Positions 33,906 to 41,341 of a DNA stretch of 42,278 bases are shown here, piece by piece. The position numbers and the translations under genes were made by a program. This DNA comes from Gemmatimonadales bacterium (GTDB lineage Bacteria > Gemmatimonadota > Gemmatimonadetes > Gemmatimonadales > GWC2-71-9). The notes below the pieces were generated by a model. It was not told the origin of the DNA, did no database searches, and was given only the letters and a program-made list of their open reading frames with translations. The DNA is taken from the NCBI GenBank assembly GCA_036265815.1, contig DATAOI010000049.1:76126-118403 (forward strand), read 5' to 3'. Positions within the stretch are counted from its first letter, which is position 1, and every line of letters starts with the position of its first letter.

Positions 33906-34354
33906 GCAGCCGGCCCCGGCAGGTGCTTTCGGTAGGCGTGCTGCGTCTTGACCCTCGCGTAGCCCAGGCGTTCATAGAAGGGGTGGGACTCGGACCGTGC
34001 CACATTGCTGCGGACGGCCATCAGCCCCAGGCCGCGTGCCTTCGCCCAGCTTTCGGCCGCGTCCACGAGCCGGCGTCCCAGCCCCTGGCCTCGGTACTCC
34101 GCATCCACGACCAGCCCGAGGATCTCACAGCGCCGGCCGGACTCCAGCAGCTCCTGCTCGGCAGCGTGCAGCCAACCAACGATCCCGCGCGGCGGCAGCT
34201 CGGCTACGAGGAGGAGGTCGTCCGCGCGCCCCAGCAGCCGCTCGAGTCGAGCGCCCATCATCTCCGGGGCGACCGGATAACCCAGGACTCCGCTGAGCTC
34301 CGCGAGCCGAGCGCCATCCCGCGAAACCGCGCGCCGGATGACCGGTGGGCTCAG
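33902..34354 (-). CDS. GNAT acetyltransferase, apparent CTG start
   Basis: 150 residues: VIRRAVSRDGARLAELSGVLGYP (beta1-alpha1), LLLVAELPPRGIVGWLHA, EILGLVVDAEYRGQGLGRRLVDAAESWA (acetyl-CoA site RGQGLGRR), VRSNVARSESHPFYERLGYARVK. The valine before IRR is GTC, not a start codon. CTG at 34352-34354 forms CTGA with the stop of the upstream gene (TGA at 34351-34353), the same architecture as the ATGA/GTGA pairs around it, and leaves only SPP before the domain. Starts upstream would read through that gene in another frame. Confidence 0.85.
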   Translation of the reverse strand: MSPPVIRRAVSRDGARLAELSGVLGYPVAPEMMGARLERLLGRADDLLLVAELPPRGIVGWLHAAEQELLESGRRCEILGLVVDAEYRGQGLGRRLVDAAESWAKARGLGLMAVRSNVARSESHPFYERLGYARVKTQHAYRKHLPGPAA

Positions 34355-34701
34355 GCCGCCTGCCCCGTATGCACGGCGATGGTGGCCTGGAGCCGCGCGG
34401 CGGCCTGCTGGACCTCGGGCCACTCCGGGTACCCTGCCCCCACGGCACCCGTGCTCAGCTCGGTCGTGAGCGCCCGACACATTTCGGCGGCGCGACGGAG
34501 CCGGAAGCGCTCGGCCACGGCGCGCGGCTCCTCGGTGCCGGCAGCGCTGAGCAGACTCCAGACCCGAAGCCTGATATCGTCCACGACGCTCTTGAACTCC
34601 GGCAGACCTTCCGGGGCCACCTCTCCTCGCTCCAGGCGGGCCTCCAGCCCATGCAGAATGTTGCGCATGCTGGAGAGCTCGTCCTGCACGCTGTGCGACA
34701 C
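34351..34701 (-). CDS. hypothetical helical protein, 116 residues
   Basis: GTG start 8 bases after GAGGAGG: MSHSVQDELSSMRNILHGLEARLERGE. Entirely helical in appearance, resembling a histidine-kinase-independent four-helix protein, with no recognisable motif. Coupled to the following acetyltransferase gene. Confidence 0.72.
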   Translation of the reverse strand: MSHSVQDELSSMRNILHGLEARLERGEVAPEGLPEFKSVVDDIRLRVWSLLSAAGTEEPRAVAERFRLRRAAEMCRALTTELSTGAVGAGYPEWPEVQQAAARLQATIAVHTGQAA

Positions 34702-34818
34702 GCCATGACCTCCTCGGAGTATTGTGAGGCTTGCGATAACGCGATCGGGAGCGCCCTTCAGCCTAGCGGCGCCAGCGGCGGGCGGAAAGGGGCCGGCCTG
34801 CCGGATGGGGCGTGCCCC

Positions 34819-35193
34819 TCAGTCGCCGAGCGAGCTGAGCGGCACCAGGCTCTCGAACGGCTCGTAGACGAACGTGAGGCTCTCATCCGTCAGCAGCCAG
34901 CGGCGCGCGAGGAGCGCCCGGACGGCGCGCTGTGCCGCCTCCAGCATGGTCGGCGGCAGGCGGAGTGATGCGAGTTGGGCATCGAGCTCCTCGAGCAGCC
35001 CACCGAGCCGCTCCCGGTCGGGCTCGGGAGCGTTGCCGAGCGCCGCCGCGACGTTGTTCCAGGCACTCAGGTACGGATCACGCCCGGGCGTCGGCGGAAC
35101 GGCGGGCCGCAGCTCGCCGCTCGAGCGCCGCGAGAGGCGCTCGACGAACTGGCGGGCCGCCGCGGCCTCGGCCCATGCGCTCTCCCAGTTCAT
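34819..35193 (-). CDS. hypothetical protein, 124 residues
   Basis: From the ATG at 35193: MNWESAWAEAAAARQFVERLSRRSS, then a helical region AWNNVAAALGNAPEPDRERLGGLLEELDAQLASLRL and an end with LTFVYEPFESLVPLSSLGD. Not recognised. A GTG at 35217 is an alternative start, which would overlap the MOSC-fusion gene. Confidence 0.65.
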   Translation of the reverse strand: MNWESAWAEAAAARQFVERLSRRSSGELRPAVPPTPGRDPYLSAWNNVAAALGNAPEPDRERLGGLLEELDAQLASLRLPPTMLEAAQRAVRALLARRWLLTDESLTFVYEPFESLVPLSSLGD

Positions 35194-35203
35194 TTTGGCC
35201 GGC

Positions 35204-35383
35204 CTAGGCCGGGCCACGCTGGAGCTGGTCCAGGAGACGCTCTCCGAGCTCCTGCCGGCGCACGAGGACGTGTCGCAGATCGTGCTGCTCGGTCCGTGCG
35301 ATCTCGCGCTGGAGCTCGGGCAGATAGGCCTCGAGGAGCTCGCGGAGCGTGACGGTCTCCCGGTCGTCGAGTACGAGCTGCAT
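35204..35383 (-). CDS. nested 59-residue protein within the MOSC gene
   Basis: Starting at the ATG at 35383 in the same frame as the MOSC protein, with AGGAGA 8 bases upstream. MQLVLDDRETVTLRELLEAYLPELQREIARTEQHDLRHVLVRRQELGERLLDQL is a common free-standing small helical protein in related bacteria (recalled pattern, not searched). The strong internal ribosome-binding site suggests it is still made separately. It shares its stop (TAG at 35204) with the larger protein. Confidence 0.7.
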   Translation of the reverse strand: MQLVLDDRETVTLRELLEAYLPELQREIARTEQHDLRHVLVRRQELGERLLDQLQRGPA

Positions 35384-36103
35384 GGATCGATCTCCTGTTC
35401 TGGGGGCGCTGGGTGATGGATGCTCAGCGAGCCGGTCCCGGCGAAACCCCTCCTTCGCGAGGCGGTACCGCCAGTCGGCGGCGAGCGCGGGACAGTTGAG
35501 CAGGACGATCGCCTCGCGCGGCTCGCGCTCGCGGTTGGCCATGGCCGCCGCGGCCCGGCGCACCGTCAGCTCGGGATGGCTGCGAGCCGCGAGCACGACC
35601 GGCGCGCCCACCTCGAGCGCCCCCGGCGTCAGCACCCGCAGGTACCAGCCGGACCGGCCGGTGGCGCGGATGCGCCGCATCAGGTCGTCTCGCCGGTTGT
35701 GCCACGCCACGCGGTTGCAGGGGCTCCGGGGCTTGCTGACCTCGAGGAGCGCGTCGCCGATCGCCCACTGGTCTCCGAGGCACACGCTCTCCTCATCCGC
35801 ACCCGCGACGGTCAGGTTCTCGCCGAAGCTGCCGATCGGCACCTCGGCCCGGCCCCACTCCGCGCACCAGCGGGGGTAGTGGCTCGCCGCATAGGCCAGC
35901 ACCGCCTGTTCCGGTCCGCCGTGGGCTCGATGGTCGGCGACCTCGTCACCCGCCAGTCCGTGTCTGTCGAGCCAGACCGGTCCGGCCACCGGCTCCTTCC
36001 CGATGGCGCTCGTGAAGACCTCGTGCGCGGGATCCTCGGCGCCGGGAATCACGTAGGTCTTCGGCCGGCCGACCCGCAGGGAGACGATCCGCAGGTCGGC
36101 CAC
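35204..36103 (-). CDS. MOSC-domain protein with in-frame C-terminal helical extension
   Basis: 299 residues, GTG start. Residues 1-about 235 are a YiiM-like MOSC domain: VWLDRHGLAGDEVADHRAHGGPEQAVLAY (47-70), GSFGENLTVAG (91-101), and EVSKPRSPCNRVAWHN with the conserved Cys129. MOSC proteins handle sulfur carried by cysteine, as in molybdenum cofactor sulfuration and YiiM-type reduction of N-hydroxylated compounds. The frame then continues without stop through a 10-15-residue linker (PSPSAPRTGDRS) into the 59-residue unit that also has its own start at 35383. YiiM proteins normally end around residue 230, so this is a fusion or a lost stop codon. Confidence 0.85.
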   Translation of the reverse strand: MADLRIVSLRVGRPKTYVIPGAEDPAHEVFTSAIGKEPVAGPVWLDRHGLAGDEVADHRAHGGPEQAVLAYAASHYPRWCAEWGRAEVPIGSFGENLTVAGADEESVCLGDQWAIGDALLEVSKPRSPCNRVAWHNRRDDLMRRIRATGRSGWYLRVLTPGALEVGAPVVLAARSHPELTVRRAAAAMANREREPREAIVLLNCPALAADWRYRLAKEGFRRDRLAEHPSPSAPRTGDRSMQLVLDDRETVTLRELLEAYLPELQREIARTEQHDLRHVLVRRQELGERLLDQLQRGPA

Positions 36104-36106
36104 GGG

Positions 36107-36340
36107 TCAGGCGTGGTCCGCGACGGCGGTGACACCCTCGTGCCGCGCGCAGTGCGCGCAACAGTAGAAGGTATTGTTGGCCTCGATCCCGTGCCCCAGG
36201 ATCCTGCAGCCGCAATGGGCGCAAATGGGCGCGAGCCGGTGGATGGCGCACTCGAAGCTGTCGAACGTATGCGTCTGGCCCGCCGCGACGACCTGAAAAG
36301 ACAGATAGTAGTCGTTGCCGCAGACTTCACACTGAGCCAT
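36107..36340 (-). CDS. small zinc-ribbon / metallothionein-like protein
   Basis: 77 residues with ten Cys: AQCEVCGNDYYLSF, HTFDSFECAIH, CAHCGCRILGHG, and FYCCAHCARHEG. The arrangement is that of prokaryotic metallothionein-like or zinc-ribbon proteins and implies binding of two or more zinc ions. GAGGAGG stands 6 bases before the ATG. It ends 3 bases from the MOSC GTG. Confidence 0.88.
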   Translation of the reverse strand: MAQCEVCGNDYYLSFQVVAAGQTHTFDSFECAIHRLAPICAHCGCRILGHGIEANNTFYCCAHCARHEGVTAVADHA

Positions 36341-36423
36341 GAGACCCTCCTCGGTGCCGGGCAGCCCCGCGCCGCCCCTCCTGGAAGAGTGAACCAGCCG
36401 AAGCGCGCGCGCCAGCCATCGGC

Positions 36424-36630
36424 CTATGCGTCCGGCTCGCGAACCACTCCGGGCACCTGGCGGAGATCGAGATCCCGCATGGCCCCCACGGCGACTTCCC
36501 AGGCGCCCTCGCAGCAGAGCCCCCGGAGCGCGGCGTCCTCGTAGGCTTCGAGCGCGGCCTGGAGAAGCGTGGTCCGCACCCGCTCGGCCACGCGGCCACG
36601 CTCGTGCTCGTCCCACGGAGGCTTGGTCAT
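36424..36630 (-). CDS. hypothetical protein, 68 residues
   Basis: MTKPPWDEHERGRVAERVRT, then LEAYEDAALRGLCCEGAWEVAVGAMRDLDL. Probably one small helical domain; the pattern ALEAYEDAxxRGLCxEGAWExAVGAxRxLDL recurs in small proteins of related bacteria (recalled, not searched). AGGAA precedes the ATG; it overlaps the DUF488 stop by four bases. Confidence 0.75.
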   Translation of the reverse strand: MTKPPWDEHERGRVAERVRTTLLQAALEAYEDAALRGLCCEGAWEVAVGAMRDLDLRQVPGVVREPDA

Positions 36631-37160
36631 GGATTCCTGTCCGGCTCGGGCGTCGCCGAGGCATAGCTCAGGCGGCCCCGGCGGATCGAGGCTGCCGAAG
36701 TGTAGGGGTGCAGCGCGGTAGTCCCCGGTCCCAGGATATGCCAGACGTCGCCCCCACTCCACCGGAGGACATCGGCGATGAGGCCGCGGTGGCAACGCCA
36801 CCAGAGCGCCTCCGCGCACATGATCGCGGTCCGGAGCCCGAAGGCCATGCTTACCAGTTCGGTGAGGCCGTCGGCAAAGGGCTCCGTCAGCAGGTAGTCA
36901 GCGTATCCCCGAAAGCCGGCGTTGCGCCAGGCGGTGCTGGCGGAATCGGGCGCGGGGCGGCGGCGCCCGCCGAGCTCCGGGAGCCACCGGTACGCCAGCC
37001 CGTGCACGTCGAGGGCCGCGGCGAGCCGGTCGCGCCCGAATTGCGGCAGCCGGCGCGACCCGGGGTAGCGCCGCACATCGGCCACCGCCTCGATCTCGTG
37101 CTCGGCCAGCAGCGCGAGAAACTCGGCCTCGGTACGGGTCGAATGCCCGATGGTCCACAC
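36627..37160 (-). CDS. DUF488 family protein
   Basis: 177 residues. MWTIGHSTRTEAEFLALLAEHEIEAVADVRRYPGSRRLPQF, LPELGGRR, and MCAEALWWRCHRGLIADVL: all DUF488 hallmarks including the CAE...CHR pair. Function is not established for the family. GTG start. Coupled to the 68-residue gene. Confidence 0.93.
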   Translation of the reverse strand: MWTIGHSTRTEAEFLALLAEHEIEAVADVRRYPGSRRLPQFGRDRLAAALDVHGLAYRWLPELGGRRRPAPDSASTAWRNAGFRGYADYLLTEPFADGLTELVSMAFGLRTAIMCAEALWWRCHRGLIADVLRWSGGDVWHILGPGTTALHPYTSAASIRRGRLSYASATPEPDRNP

Positions 37161-37204
37161 GCGAAGCCCTGCCAGCGGCTCGACGGGCCCCCGGACGCTC
37201 CCGC

Positions 37205-37534
37205 TCAGAAGGTCGTCGTCTCCTCGTCCGCGATCAGGAAGACGGGCGGTCCCCCGCTGGAGATCGAGATGGCGTGCGCCACCGCGCGTCCCGCCGGCTC
37301 GCCCGAAGCCGCCGCCTGCAGCGCCTGCAATGAGGGGAAGTGCAGCTCGGCAATCCGGGAGTACGGCGCCGGACCGCCGTCGGCCGTGCCCGTGATTCTC
37401 GACGCGACGAACTTGGTCATGCCCTTGAAGTTCGCCGGCGTCACCATGGGAGAGTGCTCTTCGCGATACAAGCGTTCGAACGTCGCCGGGTCGCGCGGCG
37501 TCGGGTAGAGGACGACCAGCTTCGCTCCTGGCAT
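37205..37534 (-). CDS. EthD family protein
   Basis: 109 residues, dimeric alpha/beta-barrel fold. KLVVLYPTPRDPATFERLYREEHSPMV and ISISSGGPPVFLIADEE fit EthD, whose members occur with ether-degrading or polyketide-cyclising enzymes; here no such partner is nearby. GGAGGTGTT before the ATG. Confidence 0.85.
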   Translation of the reverse strand: MPGAKLVVLYPTPRDPATFERLYREEHSPMVTPANFKGMTKFVASRITGTADGGPAPYSRIAELHFPSLQALQAAASGEPAGRAVAHAISISSGGPPVFLIADEETTTF

Positions 37535-37571
37535 AACACCTCCGTCGTGGGGATGAGGACGATCTCGCCGA

Positions 37572-38144
37572 TCAGCGGCGCCGCGTCACGAAGCGTCGCA
37601 GCGCTCCGAACGCCTCCGCCAGATCGGCGAGCTGGTGGTTCGCATTCAGTCCGCTGGGATTGGGCAGCACCCAGAGAGCCGCCGGGCCCAGCGACTCGGG
37701 CTGCCGGCCCACCACCGCGCCGGCCCGGCCGAACGCGGAGCGATAGGCGCCGATGCCCAGGACGGACACGCACGCCGGCCGATAGCGGCGCACCTTGCGC
37801 GCCAGCCGCGCGCGGCCGGCGCGCAGCTCGTGCGGACTCAGCTCGGCGGCAGTAGCCGTGGCGCGGGCGACGAGATTGGTGATGCCGAGGGCGCGCTCGA
37901 GCAGGCGGCGCTCCTCCCACGGCTGGAGCACGCGATCGGTGAAGCCGCTCGCATGCAGCGCCGGCCAGAACCGGTTCCCCGGCCGGGCGAAGTGGTGACC
38001 CGTCGCGCCGGAGTAAAGCCCCGGGTTGATTCCGCAGAAGAGCACGGCGAGTCCCGGGGCAATGAGATCCGGCACCGTTCGATTGGCGGCGGCCGCGACC
38101 TCCGCCCGGCTCGGCCGCCTGCCCTGACCGATGCCGGACCGCAC
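37572..38144 (-). CDS. mug: G/U mismatch-specific uracil-DNA glycosylase (Mug type)
   Basis: Excises uracil or thymine opposite G. 190 residues: FCGINPGLYSGATGHHFARPGNRFW with the catalytic GINPG (Asn40), then ERALGITNLVARAT, VSVLGIGAY and the minor-groove-reading loop LPNPSGLNA (160-168). The order and spacing are those of Mug/TDG. GTG start. It immediately follows the VOC-flavin reductase gene. Confidence 0.94.
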   Translation of the reverse strand: MRSGIGQGRRPSRAEVAAAANRTVPDLIAPGLAVLFCGINPGLYSGATGHHFARPGNRFWPALHASGFTDRVLQPWEERRLLERALGITNLVARATATAAELSPHELRAGRARLARKVRRYRPACVSVLGIGAYRSAFGRAGAVVGRQPESLGPAALWVLPNPSGLNANHQLADLAEAFGALRRFVTRRR

Positions 38145-39061
38145 TAGAACCGCGCGGGAAACAGCGCGCTGCTCCCGTCCATGTCACCGGTATCGGCGTA
38201 GCACAGCGGCCTCGCGTCCGGATCGAGGATCTGCCCGCCGAGCACGCGGCCCAGCACCAGCTCATGATCTCCGCTCTGCATGCGGCCGGCGGGTGCGCAC
38301 TCGAGCCAGGCGAGCGCATCCTCCAGCATCGGCGCGCCGGTGCGGCCCGGGCGCCAGCGGACCCCTGCGAGCTTGTCCTGCTCCCGGCCGGAGTGGGTGC
38401 CGAACCGCCGAGCCAGGTCGAGCTGACCCTGCTTCAGCACGCTGACGGCGAAGCCCTCGCCCTCGGACAGGAGTCGATAGGACGCATTCTGCGGGTTGAC
38501 GCTCAGTGCCACCAGCAGGGGATCGAACGATACCTGCATGAGCCACGCGGCGGTAAAGCCGTCGCGCTGTCCGCCGTGGGCGACGCCGACGACGTGCACG
38601 CCGACGGTCAAGCGGCCGAAGAGCGCCGCGATCGCGCCGCCGGTGTCCGTTTGCTCCGGTGCCCCGTGGCCGGGACGACTCACGGGCTGGAACAGCTCGA
38701 TCGGATTGCCGGCGGGATCCTCCAGCAGGATCTGGCTCCCGCCGACGCCGGTCACGATGTCGTTGCGGAAGTGGGCGCCTGCCTTCCGCAGGGTCTCCAC
38801 CTCACCGGCGAGATCGCCCACCTCGAGCTGAATGCGATTCCATCCACCGGGCTCGGGTCTCCGGCCATCGGGCATCGGCTGGGCACCGCCGCCCTGCCCG
38901 ACCGGCGCGCTGAGGAGAAGCCGCAACGCTCCGCGCGAGAGCATCGCGAACGGCGGCGCCGGATGCATGTCGAGATGGAAGCCGAGGTGGCGAGTGTAGA
39001 ACTCGATCGCGGAGTCCACGTCGTCCACGATGTAGCGGACGCTCGAGCCGGCCATGGTCAT
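38144..39061 (-). CDS. VOC (glyoxalase-like) - flavin reductase fusion protein
   Basis: 305 residues in two clear halves. Residues 1-125 are a VOC domain: VRYIVDDVDSAIEFYTRHLGFHLD (8-31), WNRIQLEVGDLAGEVETLRKAGAHF, and LLEDPAGNPIELFQP (112-126), the closing metal-ligand Glu included. From about 143, IAALFGRLTVGVHVVGVAHGGQRDGFTAAWLMQVSFDPLLVALSVNPQNASYRLL is the FMN-binding flavin-reductase domain, with its GRVLGG and end. The ATG overlaps the stop of the NTF2-like gene (ATGA). The fusion implies that the reduced flavin is used by, or on, the VOC domain's substrate. Confidence 0.9.
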   Translation of the reverse strand: MTMAGSSVRYIVDDVDSAIEFYTRHLGFHLDMHPAPPFAMLSRGALRLLLSAPVGQGGGAQPMPDGRRPEPGGWNRIQLEVGDLAGEVETLRKAGAHFRNDIVTGVGGSQILLEDPAGNPIELFQPVSRPGHGAPEQTDTGGAIAALFGRLTVGVHVVGVAHGGQRDGFTAAWLMQVSFDPLLVALSVNPQNASYRLLSEGEGFAVSVLKQGQLDLARRFGTHSGREQDKLAGVRWRPGRTGAPMLEDALAWLECAPAGRMQSGDHELVLGRVLGGQILDPDARPLCYADTGDMDGSSALFPARF

Positions 39062-39525
39062 GTGCCCGGCACCCCCATGTCGGCCCAGATCCTCCAGCCG
39101 CCGTCCGCCTGCCGCTTCCAGAGCGTCACGTACCGGCCGCCGATGCGCTGTTCGGCCTTGCCCTTCGGGTGGAAGGCGTACGACCACGCTCCGGTCTCGT
39201 AGGCGACGTCGTCCACCAGCCAGACTTCGGCGGTCTCGATGCCCACCCGCACCGCACCGACCTCGGCGAGAAAGCGTGCGACATCGCTCGCGATCGCCTG
39301 GCGGCCCCGGATCACCTTGCCGCCCTCGTTCAGCCGCGCGCCGCCCGCATCGTAGACTCTGGCCAGCGCCTCGGCGTCGGATGCCAGAAACGCAGCCTTG
39401 TACGCGACGTTGCCGGCTTCGATGGCCTTCCGGGCGGCGGCGAGCTCGGCGGGCGGAGCCGTCTGCCCGGCCAGAGGGGGAGCGCACGCGAGGAGCAGCA
39501 GGAGCGTTCGGTACATGAGATTCAT
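39058..39525 (-). CDS. secreted SnoaL/DUF4440-like protein
   Basis: 155 residues. Signal segment MNLMYRTLLLLLACAPPLAG (LLAC could be a lipobox, or cleavage after AG), then an NTF2-like domain: AELAAARKAIEAGNVAYKAAFLASDAEALARVYDAGGARLNEGG, WLVDDVAYETGAWSYAF and WKRQADGGWRIWADMGV. GAGGG lies 8 bases before the ATG at 39525, chosen over an upstream one. No enzyme function can be read. Confidence 0.87.
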   Translation of the reverse strand: MNLMYRTLLLLLACAPPLAGQTAPPAELAAARKAIEAGNVAYKAAFLASDAEALARVYDAGGARLNEGGKVIRGRQAIASDVARFLAEVGAVRVGIETAEVWLVDDVAYETGAWSYAFHPKGKAEQRIGGRYVTLWKRQADGGWRIWADMGVPGT

Positions 39526-39664
39526 CGTTCGGCCCTCGCTGGATGGCCCGGACGGGGCGATTCGTGCCTGGCGCCGGCGCATGCGGGCCGGCCGTGGACC
39601 TCCCCAGGGACGCCGCAAGCCGTATCGGCTTCACACGTCTCCGAGGGAATTCCGGCCCGGGGCA

Positions 39665-40279
39665 TCAGGTGGCGCCCTCCCCCAGTTTCACCTCGGCCCC
39701 ATCAGGGAGGCCGTGGAGCCGGCGCGCCAGTTGGGCGAGCAATCGGCGCTGCTCGAGCGCGTCGACCGCCCGGAGCTCGCGAGTCGAGCCCTCCGCCTGG
39801 AGCACGAATGGCGGGAACGCCGCCAGCAACTGCCCGGGCCGGAGCTCGCCCCCAGCCTGGCGAAAAGTCAACAGAGGCTGATAGTCGAGCACCCGCTCGG
39901 GGTCGGTCGCAAGGGCCGTGAAGAACCCATCGAGTGACTCGGCGGCGTCGCTGATCTCGCCGAGCTCGCCATGCAGGCGAACGACGGCGCGTTCGCGCAG
40001 GAGAAACTGGTCGCCGAACGCATCCTCCGCGAACGGCACGTCCGAGGGCTGCACCTCCGCGAAGAGGTGGTGCAGCGCATCGGCCCCGTGCCACGCGTGA
40101 CGAAGGGAGTGCCAGGCCGGGCCACGACAGGCGCCGCGCACGTGGAGACCACCCAGGTAGGCGACACAGCCGTTCCGGCCACGGAGCGCGTCCGCGAGTC
40201 CGGCGGGGAGCTGCGCCAGGACTTCCGGGTCATCGAGTGCCGGTCCACTGTACAGCAGGTGGGGCAGATCGAGGTGCAT
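39665..40279 (-). CDS. SMI1/KNR4-like protein
   Basis: 204 residues from the ATG at 40279 (MHLDLPHLLYSGPALDDPEVLAQLP). Conserved: NGCVAYLGGLHVRGACRGPAWHSLRHAWHG, DVPFAEDAFGDQFLLRERAVVRLHGELGE, AESLDGFFTALATDPERVL. This is the bacterial SMI1/KNR4 superfamily with the GDQFLL motif; relatives include immunity proteins and proteins of unknown role. No toxin gene is adjacent. The upstream extension is not protein-like. Confidence 0.85.
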   Translation of the reverse strand: MHLDLPHLLYSGPALDDPEVLAQLPAGLADALRGRNGCVAYLGGLHVRGACRGPAWHSLRHAWHGADALHHLFAEVQPSDVPFAEDAFGDQFLLRERAVVRLHGELGEISDAAESLDGFFTALATDPERVLDYQPLLTFRQAGGELRPGQLLAAFPPFVLQAEGSTRELRAVDALEQRRLLAQLARRLHGLPDGAEVKLGEGAT

Positions 40280-40502
40280 TCCCTGAGCTTTCGGGTCGGG
40301 GCAGGTCGTCACCCGCCACCGTCGCGGCACCCGGGGGTGGCGGCCACGTTGCCGCGGGTGCGATTTGATGCTCGGTTGACGGTCCATCTCCAGGTTCAAG
40401 TGCCAGCGTGATCGGTCACGGTCGGCCGCACCGTTGCCCGACACACGCAACGCAATCCGTCCCACCTCCAGCCCAGCTCCTCTCCTTCGCACGGACGCCC
40501 AC

Positions 40503-40727
40503 GTGCCCGACGGCGATGCGCCGGCCGACCGTACCTTCCGCATCCGGCTCGCCAACCGGCTCACGGAGTTGCGCCTCGCGATCGACCTCGGCGAGATCAG
40601 AACCCGAGCGGCGTTCAAGGCGGCGCTCGAGCGCGACGGCAGCTTCACGGCGGGTGATCCACGCGTCCTGAAGGCATGCCGCGAGGCTGGCCTCACGGCA
40701 TGGCTCCGCGGGCCCGGCTTTCCGTAA
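40503..40727 (+). CDS. small protein of unknown function (tentative)
   Basis: 74 residues from a GTG at 40503: VPDGDAPADRTFRIRLANRLTELRLAIDLGEIRTRAAFKAALERD. The central part is helical and charged like a real protein; the end GLTAWLRGPGFP is odd. An in-frame ATG at 40434 would add 23 residues. Opposite-strand frames are worse. I do not recognise it. Confidence 0.45.
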   Translation: MPDGDAPADRTFRIRLANRLTELRLAIDLGEIRTRAAFKAALERDGSFTAGDPRVLKACREAGLTAWLRGPGFP

Positions 40728-40806
40728 ACGAAATGAACCTCAGGCGAAAGCACCAGCCTGGCCGTGCCCTGGTTCTCCGCCATTTCTCCGCCATTAGATT
40801 GCACCC

Positions 40807-41328
40807 ATGAGTTCCCCACCCGAGGCGTGGCTTCGCGGTCCGCTGCCCGACATCCCGCTCGCGCTCATGCCGGCCGCGCACGCGCTGGTCCAGGCCCGCG
40901 AGGACATCACCGACGCTACCGCGGGCGCGGACGAGTCCGACCTCTGGGTCCGCCCCGGCGGCGCCGCGTCGGCGGGATTCCACCTTCGGCACCTGGCCGG
41001 GAGCCTCGACCGGCTGCTCGCGTACGCGCGCGGCGAGCGGCTCACCCCGGATCAGCTCGCCGCGCTCCGCCGAGAGGGTGAGGCGGGAGAGGAGACGATC
41101 GGCGAGCTCACCGCCGAGGCAACGGCTGCGATCGGTCGCGCGCTCGACCAGCTCCGCCGGACCCCGGCCACGGCGCTCGGTGAGAGCCGCCCCGTCGGCC
41201 GGGCAGCGCTGCCGGCCACCGTCATCGGCCTCCTGGCGCACGCCGCCGAGCACACGTCGCGGCACACGGGACAGCTCATCACCACGCTGAAAGTAGTCCG
41301 TGGTCTCCGCGCTATTCCGTCACCCTGA
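40807..41328 (+). CDS. DinB-fold protein
   Basis: 173 residues. Predicted metal His: His62 (FHLRHLAGSLDRLL), His149 and His153 (LLAHAAEHTSRHTGQL). DinB-type helices LTPDQLAALRREGEAGEETIGELTAEATAAIGRAL. Function unknown. Plus strand, first of three overlapping or close plus-strand genes ending the window. Confidence 0.88.
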   Translation: MSSPPEAWLRGPLPDIPLALMPAAHALVQAREDITDATAGADESDLWVRPGGAASAGFHLRHLAGSLDRLLAYARGERLTPDQLAALRREGEAGEETIGELTAEATAAIGRALDQLRRTPATALGESRPVGRAALPATVIGLLAHAAEHTSRHTGQLITTLKVVRGLRAIPSP

Positions 41329-41341
41329 GCGCGGACGCACG

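Noticed and set aside
34355-34480. A standard-codon start upstream for the acetyltransferase at 33902
   Set aside because: It would run 42 codons through the preceding gene in another frame, encoding an Arg/Gly-rich stretch unlike the family N-terminus.
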